DNA of 19,749 bases from Candidatus Njordarchaeum guaymasense (GTDB lineage: Archaea > Asgardarchaeota > Njordarchaeia > Njordarchaeales > Njordarchaeaceae). This document shows positions 1 to 7,889 of the stretch, piece after piece. A program made the translations under genes and the position numbers. How positions within the stretch are numbered: the stretch's first letter is position 1; each line of letters opens with the position of its first letter. Below the pieces are notes generated by a model. That model was not told where the DNA came from. It was given only the letters and a program-made list of their open reading frames with translations, and searched no databases. Where the stretch lies: NCBI GenBank assembly GCA_030587605.1, contig JAUQYT010000254.1, positions 1-19,749 on the forward strand, written 5' to 3'.

Positions 1-1
1 A

Positions 2-79
2 CTGCCGGCTGATCCTACAACTCTCCATCTATTCGCTTCTGATGAGGCGGATGATTCACTTGGCGAATACCTCCACTAG
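2..79 (+). CDS. C-terminal tail of an upstream gene (partial)
   Basis: The frame starting at base 2 is open from the window edge to a TAG at 77-79. It encodes about 25 residues with an acidic, protein-like tail (residues SDEADDSLGEYLH just before the stop). The kinase frame over the same bases gives an unconvincing, hydrophobic sequence upstream of its first ATG. I therefore infer that an upstream gene ends here and overlaps the kinase start by a few codons, as is common in archaeal operons. The stretch is too short to assign a family. Confidence 0.4.
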   Translation: MPADPTTLHLFASDEADDSLGEYLH

Positions 80-1388
80 GGCTTCTGCAGCCTTGGCCAG
101 TTCTGCACCTGGGAGAGCTGATTTCTTAAACACCCACCAAGATTACAAAGGGCTTCCTGTTATCCCAGTGGCTCTGGATCTGCGCACATACATCATCGCC
201 ACGAAAACTGATTCCCCTAGCGTCGTGAGAGTTCTCTCCATGGATCTCAAGGAGAGAGGGGAGCAATATGAGGACGAATTCACGGTCGAGGCGAAACTGC
301 AGTACGCTCAAAAGGGCTTCTTCGGCAACTACCTTCGGGCAGTAGCAAAGGTAGCGCTGACTTCAAGCAAGAAAGAGGTACGAGAACTTCACAGAAAAGA
401 TTTCGGTTTGCACATTGTGGTAAAGAGTGAGGTACCTGTTTCCGCCGGGCTTGCTAGTAGCGCTGCCCTTGAAGTTGCATTCGCAAAGCTACTGAACAAA
501 GTCTACCACTTGCAGCTGGATGAAAAAGGCTTAGCCGAAGTAGCTTTCCGAGCCGAGAACGTTGAGCTCGGGATACCGTGCGGGCGACTAGACCAGTACG
601 GCTCATCTTTCGGAGGAGTCATACTTCTCGAGTGCAAACCCCCATACCATGTCAAACCTATTCCATTCAAAGACCTGCGCTTCGTGGTGTCTGACTCGGG
701 CATCAGGCACTCAACAGCGGCGATACACCCTGCAAGACAAGCTGAATTGAACCGTGGACTCGAGGCGCTAATGGCGAACAAGTCCCTCCCCACGCAATTG
801 AGGGAAAAACTCGCCTTGCACTGCAACGAGGCGAAGTGGATCAGAATAAGGGAGGAAGAACTCATCCCTTACCTCTCAACATTAGATGAGGTAGCGCGGA
901 AACGCATCTTGTTCACTTTGAGAATGCAGAAATCGACGGAGATAGCTCTCAAGGTCATGGGTAAGAAACTGAAATTAGAGAACGCCTTGAGAGAAGCCAA
1001 GAATATCCCCGAGTTAACGGATTTCCTCTCAACTAGAAAAAGTTCTGATTCGGATTCTAGGCCAAGGGTTCTACGAATATTGGGGCAAGTAATGAATTAC
1101 CAACATTTCTTACTCAGGGATCTATACGATGTCAGCTTGCCTGAACTTGAAGAGATTAAGGACGCTATGCTGGGAGCCGGAGCTTCTGGAGTAAAGATCT
1201 CGGGCGCTGGGTTGGGGGGCTCCCTAATAGGCTTGGTCGAAAGCGACGAAGCTGGTCACAAAGCTCTCGACGCCGCTCTCAATGCAGGCGCAAAACAAGG
1301 TTGGGTATCAAGGGTCAGCGTCGGAGCTAGAATCGAAAACACTGGAAATGGCAAAATCCAAGAAATTCTCAAATCGCACTCAAGCTAA
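42..1388 (+). CDS. GHMP-family sugar kinase, galactokinase-like
   Basis: Predicted cytoplasmic ATP-dependent sugar 1-kinase. The three GHMP landmarks are in the usual order. An N-terminal sugar-binding motif lies at residues 24-37 (GRADFLNTHQDYKG). The ATP-binding loop is at 131-144 (VPVSAGLASSAALE). The C-terminal glycine-rich motif is near 379-395 (SGAGLGGS). The segment GIPCGRLDQYGSSFGG at 177-192 matches the galactokinase catalytic-aspartate region (Asp184). The length of 448 is slightly above the usual 350-430. The oddity is the sugar motif: galactokinases read E-H-x-D-Y, whereas this protein reads T-H-Q-D-Y, so the glutamate that contacts galactose is missing. The substrate may therefore be another sugar. 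The start is uncertain: ATG at 42, ATG at 51 or TTG at 60 are all possible, and a GAGGCGG stretch at 45-50 best fits the TTG. The 3' end overlaps the next gene tail-to-tail. Confidence 0.85.
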   Translation: MRRMIHLANTSTRASAALASSAPGRADFLNTHQDYKGLPVIPVALDLRTYIIATKTDSPSVVRVLSMDLKERGEQYEDEFTVEAKLQYAQKGFFGNYLRAVAKVALTSSKKEVRELHRKDFGLHIVVKSEVPVSAGLASSAALEVAFAKLLNKVYHLQLDEKGLAEVAFRAENVELGIPCGRLDQYGSSFGGVILLECKPPYHVKPIPFKDLRFVVSDSGIRHSTAAIHPARQAELNRGLEALMANKSLPTQLREKLALHCNEAKWIRIREEELIPYLSTLDEVARKRILFTLRMQKSTEIALKVMGKKLKLENALREAKNIPELTDFLSTRKSSDSDSRPRVLRILGQVMNYQHFLLRDLYDVSLPELEEIKDAMLGAGASGVKISGAGLGGSLIGLVESDEAGHKALDAALNAGAKQGWVSRVSVGARIENTGNGKIQEILKSHSS

Positions 1389-2254
1389 CTGCCATATTTC
1401 TTCGACTTAACGAAAAGGCTTGCATCACTCTCAGAGGCTAAGAACGAACCAGAGAATATCAAGTCAAGCGTGTACTTATCAGTGGCCTTGGGACTTCTTT
1501 CAAGACAACCATCTACATAGGCAAGAGCGACGTGAAGTCTTTCCTGGTCAGGAGGGGCATCCAGCCTGCGAATCGCTTCCATTAACAGCTTAACCCAGTC
1601 TACGAAATGCTGATGAATAAACCGCTTGAAAAGGACACTCACAGTCACCTTCTTGTCCTTTGAGAACTCCTCGACAGGGAACCCTGTACCCTTCTTCTCA
1701 TCAAATCCTCTCAAAGTATTCTCGTTGACCGTTACATTAATGGCTTTGATGTACTTGAGGTCTTCCGCGAAGTCTTTTGGAAGAGGTCGGATCCGTTCCG
1801 GCGCTGCTCTCTCTTGCTTGGAGATTTTTTCAGCCTCGGATTTGATCAGTGTGTCCATAACTAGTTCGAAGTTCATGAAGTCGATCGGCGAAAACGTTTT
1901 CTTATTGTTTTTGAGTCGCTCACTGTACATTGCCCGGAATACTTCGCTGAGTCTCCTTAGTGTTTTGTCCATCACTTTCTCATTGTCATCCTTATCGAAT
2001 GACAAGACGAAGATCAGGTTGCCGAAACCTCTAACTAGGAGCTTCATATCCTGAGTTGCAAGTGAGTACGAAGAGCCTATACTCATTATCTTATCGAGCT
2101 TTCCTTTACGTTCGCTCAGCTCCCCTAAGAAAGACGTTAGAGCGCTCATGTAGCCAGAGAAGAGTTCATCGCTAACGTCTTGTGGTCTATAATACTTATT
2201 GAAAATACGTATTCCAGACTCCTTCTCAATGACCCATAAACCTCTTACGACCAT
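1385..2254 (-). CDS. longin-like domain protein of unknown function
   Basis: No firm family assignment. The first ~110 residues resemble the longin/roadblock-type fold seen in archaeal proteins linked to small GTPases. They open with a strand ending in acidic/basic turn residues (LWVIEKESGIRIFNKYY), then a helix (SGYMSALTSFLGELS), then strands such as KLLVRGFGNLIFVLSFD and a second long helix. The C-terminal ~180 residues are charged and helical, with no recognised motif. There is no signal peptide or membrane segment, so it should be cytoplasmic. The ATG at 2254 is preceded by GGTGCTC, a GGTG-type Shine-Dalgarno. Its TAG stop shares four bases with the TAA of the opposite-strand kinase. A small-GTPase partner role is inference from fold resemblance only. 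Confidence 0.7.
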   Translation of the reverse strand: MVVRGLWVIEKESGIRIFNKYYRPQDVSDELFSGYMSALTSFLGELSERKGKLDKIMSIGSSYSLATQDMKLLVRGFGNLIFVLSFDKDDNEKVMDKTLRRLSEVFRAMYSERLKNNKKTFSPIDFMNFELVMDTLIKSEAEKISKQERAAPERIRPLPKDFAEDLKYIKAINVTVNENTLRGFDEKKGTGFPVEEFSKDKKVTVSVLFKRFIHQHFVDWVKLLMEAIRRLDAPPDQERLHVALAYVDGCLERSPKATDKYTLDLIFSGSFLASESDASLFVKSKKYGS

Positions 2255-2311
2255 CGTTGAGCACCAAACAAGCGCATGAGAGTGAGCGATTTCCTACCGA
2301 GGGTTCAGTCT

Positions 2312-2338
2312 AAGAATAAAAATACTTGTTAATCAAGT
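2312..2338 (-). promoter_or_regulatory. candidate promoter with adjoining 15-bp dyad; also an ATPase terminator
   Basis: On the minus strand, the T-rich block TATTTTTATT (about 2315-2324) lies 60-70 bp upstream of the longin-like gene. It could be its TATA element, or the T-run terminator of the ATPase gene that stops at 2382. Directly upstream is ACTTGATTAACAAGT (2324-2338), a 15-base palindrome with a single mismatched pair. It sits where a regulator would cover the BRE/TATA area. Both roles are inferred from position and composition. Confidence 0.35.
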
Positions 2339-2381
2339 TATCGCCGTAGACGCGTTGACAAGTCGAATTAACGGCCAATTC

Positions 2382-4790
2382 CTACTCGGGCACCTTGTGG
2401 TACTCGTGGCTCAGCGCTACTCTCTTCACGTAGTCTTTTGGGAGCATCATAATCGAGGCCAACAATATTATTGATATTGCGGCAAGCGGAGGTATCGGTG
2501 CAAAGATCTCCTCAATACCGATTATACATATGATTGTAGCGACCGCTAGGTCCGTGAGCAAGGCTGTCAAAAGTGTTTTACTGGGTTTCGAATTCCAAAA
2601 TGCCCTTCTCTCACGTACTATGAATACGTCTGTTATGCCGGTCACCATGAGCATGTAGAAGACGAATGTGTAAAGCTGGGGAATCCCCAGACCAAGTAGG
2701 TTGAGAGCTATGAATAATCCGGTGAACATTTCCAACAAGACGATGGCGCTTATGGACAGCGCTGCTTTCGTCATTTTTCCTATTTCCCATTTCTCCGGAT
2801 GATGGGATGGAGTAACGTTATCAGTTGCCAAAGAGATCGTTATGAAATCTGTGAGAAAGAGTAGCAAGATCAAGTGAGCAGTCGTGGTAACAAGAGTCCT
2901 CAAGATGAAGAAAGTCACCGAGAGAAATATTGACATTTGAAAGGTTTTCACTATCTTATTGATTATCCAAGTGTACATTCTTTGGAATGCTTCTCTACCA
3001 GTTTTGACAAGCTCGACTATACCAGACAAACCTTCGGCGGTCAATACAACACTCGCTGCAGCTCTGGCCGCGTCTGTAGCGCTTCTGACAGCTATTCCCA
3101 CCTCCGCCTGCTTAAGAACTGGTGCATCGTTGACACCATCTCCCGTCATGCCTACTACCTGCCCCTTGGATTGCAGGCTTTTCACTATCCTAAGCTTGTC
3201 TTCGGGGAAAACTTCCGCAAAAAGATCACACTTCTCGACCGAGCGCCCAATATTCTTGCCAACGTCACCAGTTCTGCAGACCTCCCCACCTATTTCAACC
3301 TCCTTAGCTACCGCAACGGCGATTGGAGCGCTATCTCCCGTCAGCATTTTTACCCTAATGCCCAGTTCTTTGAGTTCCAAAATGAGTTTAGGTGAATCCT
3401 TTCGAGGTCTGTCGTACATTGGAATAAACCCAGCCAGCCTCAGATACCCTTTCTCCTCGACGGCGACACCGATCACCCTGTAGCTCTTAGCCGAGAGCTC
3501 CTCAACTACTTTCCAATAGCTCCTCTTCCTAGACTCATCTGAGCTGGACATCTCAATAAGTAGCCGAGGAGCGCCCTTCATTACGCGCATAGAGCTTCCA
3601 TCTGGCTTCTCAACCTCTGCTTCCGTTCTCCTAGTCGAAGGGTCGAATGGCGTGAACTTACGTACAGCATGTCCCCTAGTTTTGATGCCTATTGACTTAG
3701 CATACCTTATGATCTCAACGTCTATCGGATCCTGTGAAGCCTCGTCAGATGCAAGCATAGCCAATAAGGCCACGTAGTCCCTGCTGAAACCCTCTAGCGG
3801 CAATAGTTCTACAACAGACAGTTTGTTCTCGGTTATTGTTCCCGTCTTATCAGTACAGACTGTCGTCGTAGTTGCAGCATCCTCTACCGCGGTAATCCTT
3901 GTTACAAGAACGCCACTCTTAAACAGCTTAAGGGCGCCAACAGCCATTGTCACTGTGAACATTGCTGGTAGAGCTATTGGAACAGAAGAAACAAGCAACA
4001 TTAGAATGAAGCTCAGCATGTCTGGAATACTTATCGACATGGCAAATGAATAACCGAGTACACAGACCGCTACTACTGTAACTGTCAGCAGTATGTACTT
4101 CACTACTCCGGATATGAGCTCCTCCACATGAGACTTAGGCTTTGCCATTTTCACAAGAGTGATTGTCCTCCCGTAAAATGTTTTAGGACCAGTTCCGAGG
4201 ACGAGGCCTCTTGCTTCGCCTCTCCGAACAATGGATCCAGCATAACCGAGACTACCAGGCGCTTTGTCTACGGGCAGAGACTCTCCTGTTAACGCAGATT
4301 GGTCAATCATCACATGTCCGTCGAAGAGTTTCACGTCGGCAGGGACTATGTCGCCGTTCTTTAGGAGGACTATGTCGCCTGGAACTATATCACGCGCTGG
4401 CTTCCCAACCCATTTCCGATCTCTAATGACTTTAACATTCACGCACAGTCTGCTCTTCAGAAGCTCGACCGCTTTCTCAGATCTTGATTCCTGTGTGAAG
4501 CCTATAATCGCGTTCAGGACAAGCAATCCAATGACTAGGTACAAGTTGATCATCTGGCTGAGGACAAAGCTTATGATAGCTACTGACTCAAGCATCCACG
4601 CAGTAGGACCCCAAAACCTGCCAATGAACCTCGCGTACGGGCGCGCTTTCTTCTCCTCGACCTCATTGTAGCCATATTTCGAGAGTCTACGATAAGCCTC
4701 TTCTCCAGCTAGACCTTTGGTTGAGGACTTCAAAGATTTGAATGCCTCTTGTATACTTGCAGACTCGAGGTCCTGTGTGCCCCTCACCAT
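2382..4790 (-). CDS. plasma-membrane P-type H+-ATPase (P3A type)
   Basis: Predicted proton-exporting ATPase of the cytoplasmic membrane. Visible motifs: actuator TGES at 168-171; PIALP in M4 at 271-275; phosphorylation motif DKTGT with Asp314; KGAP at 405-408; MLTGD near 482-486; and TGDGVNDAP at 549-557. Residues specific for the proton-pumping P3A class are also present: Asp648 in the M6 segment (FLTDFITISLATDNV) aligns with the proton-carrying Asp of plant and yeast H+-ATPases, and Asn93 in M2 aligns with its partner Asn. About ten hydrophobic segments can be counted: two before the actuator domain, two around 228-290 and six after residue 600. At 802 residues it matches archaeal homologues and lacks the C-terminal autoinhibitory domain of plant enzymes. 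No clear Shine-Dalgarno precedes the ATG at 4790, so the message may be leaderless or the start slightly different. Confidence 0.93.
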   Translation of the reverse strand: MVRGTQDLESASIQEAFKSLKSSTKGLAGEEAYRRLSKYGYNEVEEKKARPYARFIGRFWGPTAWMLESVAIISFVLSQMINLYLVIGLLVLNAIIGFTQESRSEKAVELLKSRLCVNVKVIRDRKWVGKPARDIVPGDIVLLKNGDIVPADVKLFDGHVMIDQSALTGESLPVDKAPGSLGYAGSIVRRGEARGLVLGTGPKTFYGRTITLVKMAKPKSHVEELISGVVKYILLTVTVVAVCVLGYSFAMSISIPDMLSFILMLLVSSVPIALPAMFTVTMAVGALKLFKSGVLVTRITAVEDAATTTTVCTDKTGTITENKLSVVELLPLEGFSRDYVALLAMLASDEASQDPIDVEIIRYAKSIGIKTRGHAVRKFTPFDPSTRRTEAEVEKPDGSSMRVMKGAPRLLIEMSSSDESRKRSYWKVVEELSAKSYRVIGVAVEEKGYLRLAGFIPMYDRPRKDSPKLILELKELGIRVKMLTGDSAPIAVAVAKEVEIGGEVCRTGDVGKNIGRSVEKCDLFAEVFPEDKLRIVKSLQSKGQVVGMTGDGVNDAPVLKQAEVGIAVRSATDAARAAASVVLTAEGLSGIVELVKTGREAFQRMYTWIINKIVKTFQMSIFLSVTFFILRTLVTTTAHLILLLFLTDFITISLATDNVTPSHHPEKWEIGKMTKAALSISAIVLLEMFTGLFIALNLLGLGIPQLYTFVFYMLMVTGITDVFIVRERRAFWNSKPSKTLLTALLTDLAVATIICIIGIEEIFAPIPPLAAISIILLASIMMLPKDYVKRVALSHEYHKVPE

Positions 4791-5065
4791 AGTCAGATAC
4801 CAGCTCGTACTCCAATCGCCGTAATGAACGCGGGCGGCTAACTGTTGCTAAAGTACTGTTTCTAAATAAGTTAAAATTCTTCCCTCTAGGATGGACCTAT
4901 AATGTTGTATAAATCCACGGTAAGCGTATTTCAATATCCAGACAAAATACTTAAGGTCATCCTTGAGAATTAGAGGACAGAAATAAGAGAACAAGGACAG
5001 ATTTGAAACCCGTGTTTGAGAGACGAGCAGATCGATTGCGCTGTTGATTAAGGTGATGTGGTACT
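4791..5065. promoter_or_regulatory. divergent intergenic promoter region (ATPase / tldD)
   Basis: AT-rich 275-bp space between divergently transcribed genes, with no convincing small ORF. For the plus strand, TATAAA at 4908-4913 and, nearer the gene, ACAAAATACTTAAG around 4943-4956 are plausible BRE/TATA elements for tldD. For the minus strand, AACTTATTTAG (reverse complement of about 4861-4872) is a candidate TATA element for the ATPase. A Shine-Dalgarno-like AAGGTGATG at 5050-5058 lies about 7 nt before the tldD ATG at 5066 and supports that start. TATA elements are by eye only. Confidence 0.4.
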
Positions 5066-6478
5066 ATGTATGAAGATATTGGAGATTCCGCTCTCGACTA
5101 CGCTCGGAAGAAGGGCGGAGTCACCTATGCTGAGGTGAAGGTCGAGAAGCAGGTTGGAAACAGCGTCCTCATTAAGAACGGGATGATTGACGCATTGGTT
5201 TACGGTGAAGATCAGGGTTTGTGCGTGAGGATACTGACCAAGGAAGGAATAGGATTCGGATCGACTAACGCTCTCAGCAAAGATCCTGTTAAAGATGTTG
5301 TCGATCAAGCCTTTAAGATGGCACACACATCGAGAAGGAAGACTCCTGTAATCTTTGCCGAAGAAAAAGGCGTTGAAGAGAAATGGACCGTTGAAGAAAA
5401 GGAGAAACTAAGCGACATCTCAACAGACAAACGTGTGAATGAGCTGATTGAAATAGACAAATGCCTCCTTTCACTTGACGTTAACTTGCCTGCAAGAATC
5501 ATCCAACTCGGCGACGGTATTGTTGAAAAATACTTTTGCAACAGTGAAGGGTCAAAAATTAGGTCAGTCTTGCCCTCGATTTACGGGTATGTTAGCATAA
5601 CAGTTGATGAGGACGGGCAAAATGAATGGGCCTATAGGCACTACGGGTACACTGGCGGATGGGAAGGAATCAGACTTCTACGAATCGGTGAAACAATGGG
5701 CCATGACGCAAACATACTTAAGAAGACGATACTCGAAGGAAAGAAGATCCCTGAGGGAAAGATGGATCTAGTTTGCGGTCCCGAAGTCACCGGAATAGCA
5801 TCTCACGAATCCTGCGGTCACCCGATGGAAGCTGATAGGATAATCGGGAGAGAGATGAGCCAAGCAGGGAAATCCTTCGTTACAAAAGATATGTTAGGTC
5901 AAAGGATCGGTTCGGACGCAGTCACAATCATTGACGACCCAACTATACCACACAGCGCTGGCTTCTACCTCTACGACGAGGAAGGAGTCAGAGCCCGACC
6001 AAGGTACCTCTACAAGAACGGGCTCATCAACGAATTCCTCCATAATAGGGAGAGCGCTGCAATTATGAATACTAGGAGCAACGCCGCTTCAAGGTCAGAG
6101 AACTATAACCGTGAAGCAATAGTCCGAATGGCGGGCACTTACCTTGCACCGGGAGACCACACAGACGACGAGCTGCTTGAAGGTGTCAAGATGGGTGTCT
6201 GGATGGTTTCATTCAACGAGTGGAATATTGACGATAAGAGGTTTAATCAGAAGTATACAGGTCGTGAAGCTTACATCATAGAGAATGGCGAAGTGAAAAA
6301 TCCGATCAAAAGCTGCGCAATAGAGACAACAACACGCAAATTCTGGAGCGCCGTAGACGCTGTCTCCAAAAAAGTCGAATTCACCTCAGCAACATGCGGG
6401 AAGGGTGACCCCCAGCAAGGAGTTCCAGTCTTCACAGGAGGAGCCACCGCCAGGCTCAGGGAGGTGTACCTTAAGTAA
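5066..6478 (+). CDS. tldD: TldD-family zinc metalloprotease subunit (catalytic)
   Basis: Predicted cytoplasmic metalloprotease that works as a heterodimer with TldE. In bacteria the complex trims peptides and matures some ribosomal peptides; the archaeal substrate is unknown. The zinc motif HExxxH is intact at residues 247-252 (HESCGH, bases 5804-5821), with the family context GIASHESCGHPMEAD. The C-terminal cysteine that completes the zinc site in TldD is present at about residue 444 (CGKGDPQQGVPVFTGG). The family core DDPTIPHSAG...YDEEG near 290-320 is also clear. The length of 470 is normal. The ATG at 5066 has a GGTGATG Shine-Dalgarno. The TAA stop overlaps the next ATG in TAATG, so the two subunits are probably translationally coupled. 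Confidence 0.93.
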   Translation: MYEDIGDSALDYARKKGGVTYAEVKVEKQVGNSVLIKNGMIDALVYGEDQGLCVRILTKEGIGFGSTNALSKDPVKDVVDQAFKMAHTSRRKTPVIFAEEKGVEEKWTVEEKEKLSDISTDKRVNELIEIDKCLLSLDVNLPARIIQLGDGIVEKYFCNSEGSKIRSVLPSIYGYVSITVDEDGQNEWAYRHYGYTGGWEGIRLLRIGETMGHDANILKKTILEGKKIPEGKMDLVCGPEVTGIASHESCGHPMEADRIIGREMSQAGKSFVTKDMLGQRIGSDAVTIIDDPTIPHSAGFYLYDEEGVRARPRYLYKNGLINEFLHNRESAAIMNTRSNAASRSENYNREAIVRMAGTYLAPGDHTDDELLEGVKMGVWMVSFNEWNIDDKRFNQKYTGREAYIIENGEVKNPIKSCAIETTTRKFWSAVDAVSKKVEFTSATCGKGDPQQGVPVFTGGATARLREVYLK

Positions 6479-7815
6479 TGAAGCTTATGACAGAGGAACT
6501 TGAAGAGAAAACCGAGCATGTTGTTGAGAAGGGAAAGAGCCTAGGAGCAACAGAAGTAATAGCTCACGCATCAGTCTCACGAGACAGACAACTGAGGTTT
6601 AGCAACAACCAGCTGGACATATCAAATACCTGGCACGAGAACTCAATTCACGTTCTTCTCACACTCGGAAAGAAAATTGTTGCGACTGAGTTAAGAAAAT
6701 TCGATAACATAGACGCCATGCTCGAGAAGCTGATATCAGTAGCCAAGGCTTCAAAAGACAACCCCCTATGGGGCGGAATAGCAAAAGGGGAATTCAAATA
6801 CGAAGCCTCCAAGGTTGACAACACAATAAGAAAACTCGATGAGCCTGCAAAGTACGTGTGGAAGGCCATCGACGCAGCCCTCTCCGAGGGCGCCAAGAAC
6901 ACGGGGGGCATCCTCTACATAGGAGACGAAGACACTTACATCGTTTCGTCAGAGGGACCAAGCGGCAACGACAGTGGAAACTACATCGAACTCAGTATCA
7001 GAGCCTTTTCGGATGAAGAGAATTCCGGACATGGAGTTGAGTGTACAAACAACCTCGCAGATTTCCACCCAGAGAAAGCTGGGAAAAAAGCGGGAGCAAT
7101 AGCTGCAAAATCAAAGAAGTATCCAAGACAAGAAATACAGGAAGGAAAATATGACATAATCTTCGAGCCACTCTTCTTCGGCGCGATCCTGTCAACTCTT
7201 GGTGAAACAGCATCCGCTTACGACGCGATGGCACAGCTCTCGCCCTTCGTGGGCAGAATCGGGCAGAAAGTTGCCTCGGAAAAAGTGACCATGCGCGACT
7301 ACGCATCCACCTCATCGATGGGACACAGAGTCTTCGACGACGAAGGAGTGCCAATCAGAGAGACCGTATTAATAGACCATGGGATCTTCAAGACTTTCCT
7401 CCACAACACCTCAACAGCAAAACTGTTTAAAACAGAGACAACCGCAAACGCGGGCGTAGTCCTACCAACTGCTTTCACAACTCACTTGGACCCTGGAGAC
7501 TACAAGCTAGACGAGATGTTTTCACAGGTCAGAAACGGTTTATACCTAACGAACACGTGGTACACACGTTTCCAGAGCTACGTCACTGGTGACTTCTCAA
7601 CAGTCCCAAGAGACGGAGCCTTCATAATAAAGGATGGAGAAGTGAACGGCTCAACAGCAAATCTGAGGATCTCGGAGAACATCCTGAAACTTCTTGAAAA
7701 CGTTGAGGGCCTAACAAGAGAAAGACAGCAAGTGCACTGGTGGTCAGAAGTATCCCACCCAGTGTTCTCCCCCTATGTCCTGGCGCGCAACGTTAAGATC
7801 ACGAAATCCAAATAG
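6478..7815 (+). CDS. tldE: TldE/PmbA-family subunit, partner of TldD
   Basis: Non-catalytic partner of the preceding TldD. In the known TldD/TldE protease this subunit lacks zinc and helps close the substrate chamber. The sequence has the shared TldD/PmbA core, including GQKVASEKVTMRDY and FDDEGVPIRETVLIDHGIFKTFLHN in the region 260-310, and a family-like end (SHPVFSPYVLARNVKI). There is no HExxxH motif, as expected for this branch. The length is 445. Translation probably re-initiates at the TAATG junction with tldD. A T-rich, hairpin-preceded terminator follows within 45 bp, so the operon appears to consist of these two genes. Confidence 0.92.
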   Translation: MKLMTEELEEKTEHVVEKGKSLGATEVIAHASVSRDRQLRFSNNQLDISNTWHENSIHVLLTLGKKIVATELRKFDNIDAMLEKLISVAKASKDNPLWGGIAKGEFKYEASKVDNTIRKLDEPAKYVWKAIDAALSEGAKNTGGILYIGDEDTYIVSSEGPSGNDSGNYIELSIRAFSDEENSGHGVECTNNLADFHPEKAGKKAGAIAAKSKKYPRQEIQEGKYDIIFEPLFFGAILSTLGETASAYDAMAQLSPFVGRIGQKVASEKVTMRDYASTSSMGHRVFDDEGVPIRETVLIDHGIFKTFLHNTSTAKLFKTETTANAGVVLPTAFTTHLDPGDYKLDEMFSQVRNGLYLTNTWYTRFQSYVTGDFSTVPRDGAFIIKDGEVNGSTANLRISENILKLLENVEGLTRERQQVHWWSEVSHPVFSPYVLARNVKITKSK

Positions 7816-7819
7816 ACAA

Positions 7820-7857
7820 TTGGCAAAAGTGCTCGCCAACAACTTTCTTATTTTTTG
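7820..7857 (+). terminator. hairpin plus T-run after tldE
   Basis: TTGGC at 7820-7824 can pair with GCCAA at 7835-7839 (5-bp stem, 10-nt loop). A T-rich tract (TTTCTTATTTTTT, 7844-7856) follows directly. It lies just after the tldE stop in a 74-bp space between converging genes. The stem is weak, but archaeal termination relies mainly on the T-run. Confidence 0.5.
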
Positions 7858-7889
7858 AACGGTCCGTCTGTTCTCGCAACTGAAGAGAG

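Noticed and set aside
2937..3483. Plus-strand open frames of 150-175 codons inside the ATPase gene
   Set aside because: They are antisense to conserved P-type ATPase motifs, have no ribosome-binding site and show protein-unlike composition.
4791..5065. Small precursor peptide gene for a TldD/TldE-matured ribosomal peptide
   Set aside because: The space upstream of the active pair has no open frame of useful length with a ribosome-binding site.
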